A stretch of 41,567 nucleotides of DNA from JBCDCE01 sp039182515. Its GTDB lineage: Bacteria > Pseudomonadota > Alphaproteobacteria > Rhodobacterales > Rhodobacteraceae. Position 1 is the first letter of the stretch, and each line of letters starts with the position of its first letter. This document shows positions 40,330 to 41,567 of the stretch, one piece after another. The position numbers and the translations under genes are program-made. The notes beneath the pieces were generated by a model. It saw only the letters and a program-made list of their open reading frames with translations, did no database searches and was not told where the DNA came from. The stretch is from positions 1-41,567 of the forward strand of contig JBCDCE010000033.1 of assembly GCA_039182515.1 (NCBI GenBank), in the 5' to 3' direction.

Positions 40330-40782
40330 ATGTTCTCAATCCCCCGCAGCGCTTTGATCTTGGGTCTGGCCGGTCTGATCCCGTTTTTTTGGGGCGCTCT
40401 GACTGTTCTAAACCCTGACATGGCCACTTGGGGCATAGCCAACCTTGGGCCAAGGTTCGTGGGGCCCTACATCCAACTCTACTACGGTGCTGTGATCCTT
40501 TCCTTTATGTCGGGCGTACTTTGGGGCTTTGCCACGCGTGCGGAGGGCTTTGAGGAAACGCTTGGCTACGTCCTCTCGGTCATCCCTGCCCTATGGGCGT
40601 TTTTTATGACCGGCGGCGGGCCAACCTCCGCTGCGACCTCCCTCATTTTCGGCTATATCGGCCTTTTGATGCTGGATTTCTACTTTTGGCAGCTCTCCCT
40701 TGCGCCCCCATGGTGGATGGCCCTTAGAGTGGCCCTGACCGCCCTGGTCTGCGCATCCTTAAGCATAGGTTTGATTTTCTAG
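40330..40782 (+). CDS. DUF3429 family membrane protein
   Basis: A 150-residue protein with four to five hydrophobic spans: ALILGLAGLIPFFWGALTVL, GPYIQLYYGAVILSFMSGVL, YVLSVIPALWAFFMTGG and the C-terminal pair. GPYIQLYYGAVILSFMSGVLWG is the block I associate with DUF3429. The function is unknown. ATG 40330 has GGAGG at ideal spacing. The methyltransferase gene follows after 10 bases. Confidence 0.85.
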   Translation: MFSIPRSALILGLAGLIPFFWGALTVLNPDMATWGIANLGPRFVGPYIQLYYGAVILSFMSGVLWGFATRAEGFEETLGYVLSVIPALWAFFMTGGGPTSAATSLIFGYIGLLMLDFYFWQLSLAPPWWMALRVALTALVCASLSIGLIF

Positions 40783-40792
40783 GTGATCTGAC

Positions 40793-41389
40793 ATGAGTGA
40801 CGACGAAACGATATCGGTCTACAACGCCCAGGCCGCGCGCTATGAGACTATGGTAAGCAACGATGCGCCCGACAGGCACCTGCGTGCCTTTATGGACGCC
40901 CTGCCCGCGCGGGCTAAAGTGCTCGACCTCGGAGCCGGGCCAGGAAATTCAACACGTATGATGCAGGCCCAAGGGTTTGATTCTCAAGCTTGGGACGCAT
41001 CACCCGCCTTTGTGGAGATGGCACAAGCCGCTGGCGTGCCTGCGCGCCTTGCCCTGTTCGCCGACCTTGCAGAGACGGCTATGTACGACGGCATATTTGC
41101 CAACTTTAGCCTGCTCCATGCCCCACGCGAAGATATGCCCGGCAATTTAAGCCGAATTTCAAAAGCCTTAAAGCCCGGCGGCGTTTTTCACCTAGGCCTA
41201 AAGACCGGACAAGGCGAAGACCGAGATCGTTTGGGGCGCTTTTACAGCTATTTCTCTGCGTCTGAATTGCACCAAATGTTGCGCCAAGAAGGCTTTGAGA
41301 CCTTAAGCGAAGACCATGGCAATATGAATGGCAACACCCCCAAAAACACGACAACCATCCCTGCTGCGACCCGTTCTCGCACTCTGTAA
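40793..41389 (+). CDS. Class I SAM-dependent methyltransferase, C-terminus probably chimeric
   Basis: A 198-residue reading with a normal methyltransferase core: VLDLGAGPGNST (motif I, SAM binding) near residue 43, IFANFSLLHAPRED (motif IV) near 104, and KALKPGGVFHLGLKTGQG (motif V). Up to about residue 175 (GFETLSEDHG) it fits the family. The last 22 residues (Asn/Thr/Arg-rich) do not, and coincide with an opposite-strand frame that looks truly coding. The native 3' end is therefore probably missing. The acceptor substrate is unknown. It is co-directional with the DUF3429 gene. Confidence 0.8.
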   Translation: MSDDETISVYNAQAARYETMVSNDAPDRHLRAFMDALPARAKVLDLGAGPGNSTRMMQAQGFDSQAWDASPAFVEMAQAAGVPARLALFADLAETAMYDGIFANFSLLHAPREDMPGNLSRISKALKPGGVFHLGLKTGQGEDRDRLGRFYSYFSASELHQMLRQEGFETLSEDHGNMNGNTPKNTTTIPAATRSRTL

Positions 41390-41567
41390 AACACCGCGCT
41401 GGCCACACTCCACACCAAGGTGATCCACAACAGCCCCACTCCGAGAAGGATCGGAGCCAACAGCAGGGCCAGCACCAGAATTGCGGCCTGCGCCCGCGTG
41501 GCCCCCTGTGGAAGCAGTTTCTTGACGCCGAAGCGCACGGAGCGGAAGTGGCGATACACACTCGCCA
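41248..41567 (-). CDS. Partial membrane-protein frame at the right edge, possibly foreign
   Basis: The minus frame is open from the right edge to a stop at 41248. From the edge to about 41314 it reads like a membrane protein: YRHFRSVRFGVKKLLP, then ILVLALLLAPILLGVGLLW and MVVVFLGVLPFILPW. It is rich in GTG, CTG and GCC codons unlike its neighbours. After about 41314 it runs antisense to normal methyltransferase sequence and loses this character, so the real boundary is probably near 41310-41325. It loosely recalls membrane regions of large TPR-type proteins of delta-proteobacteria; this is an impression only. It could also be a native convergent gene. Confidence 0.4.
   Translation of the reverse strand, partial: ASVYRHFRSVRFGVKKLLPQGATRAQAAILVLALLLAPILLGVGLLWITLVWSVASAVFYRVRERVAAGMVVVFLGVLPFILPWSSLKVSKPSWRNIWCNSDAEK

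Noticed and set aside
1..41567. CRISPR arrays, insertion sequences, prophage, tRNA and rRNA genes
   Set aside because: I found no regularly spaced repeats, transposase or integrase frames, phage genes or cloverleaf-like segments in the gaps.

Overview
The window looks like chromosomal DNA of an alphaproteobacterium of the order Rhodobacterales (Roseobacter/Rhodobacter group). The evidence is moderate GC, dense ATGA/GTGA-coupled genes, the order rpoZ-rel-pdxJ-acpS-lepB-rnc-era-recO, the chvI-chvG-hprK-rapZ-manX-ptsH set next to pckA, and proteins typical of this group (DUF6473, DUF1491, HIG1, PduO-type adenosyltransferase next to etfBA). I see no insertion sequence, prophage, CRISPR array, rRNA or tRNA. 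The length is close to a fosmid insert, and the last ~250 bases look as if they come from another genome.

Left part (1-9.7 kb): the 5' end of tuf and a small lipoprotein gene on the minus strand, a cytochrome P450 on the plus strand, then parC followed by two tandem copies of an uncharacterised two-gene cassette. Each cassette is a multi-pass DUF898/YjgN membrane protein followed directly by an M48 zinc metallopeptidase carrying an N-terminal non-peptidase domain and one membrane anchor. This duplicated cassette is the best candidate in the window for an undescribed system.

Middle (9.8-16.5 kb): an SH3-domain exported protein, an SDR oxidoreductase, a HIG1 protein coupled to a cobalamin adenosyltransferase, a VOC protein, etfB-etfA with a clear terminator, a DUF6473 protein, and 3-hydroxyacyl-CoA dehydrogenase. 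With the acyl-CoA dehydrogenase at 25-26.7 kb (probably methylsuccinyl-CoA dehydrogenase), these fit acyl-CoA and ethylmalonyl-CoA pathway metabolism: ETF takes electrons from the dehydrogenase, and the adenosyltransferase makes the B12 cofactor for the mutases.

Regulatory block (16.5-23.9 kb): a minus-strand operon chvI-chvG-hprK-rapZ-manX-ptsH-acyltransferase faces away from pckA. The shared 302-base spacer carries two CGCTAAC repeats exactly 20 bases apart, possible LacI-family operators. The block joins a two-component system, a regulatory PTS without sugar permease, RapZ and the gluconeogenic PEP carboxykinase.

Right part (24-41.6 kb): TauE/SafE exporter, acyl-CoA dehydrogenase, an extended SDR, then a long minus-strand housekeeping run rpoZ-rel-DUF2062-pdxJ-LysE-acpS-lepB-rnc-GNAT-era-DUF1491-recO. 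Upstream of it lie folK (without a canonical start codon at its expected N-terminus), a NYN-domain gene, ispH, LysE, DUF3429 and a methyltransferase whose 3' end runs into the apparently foreign terminal segment.
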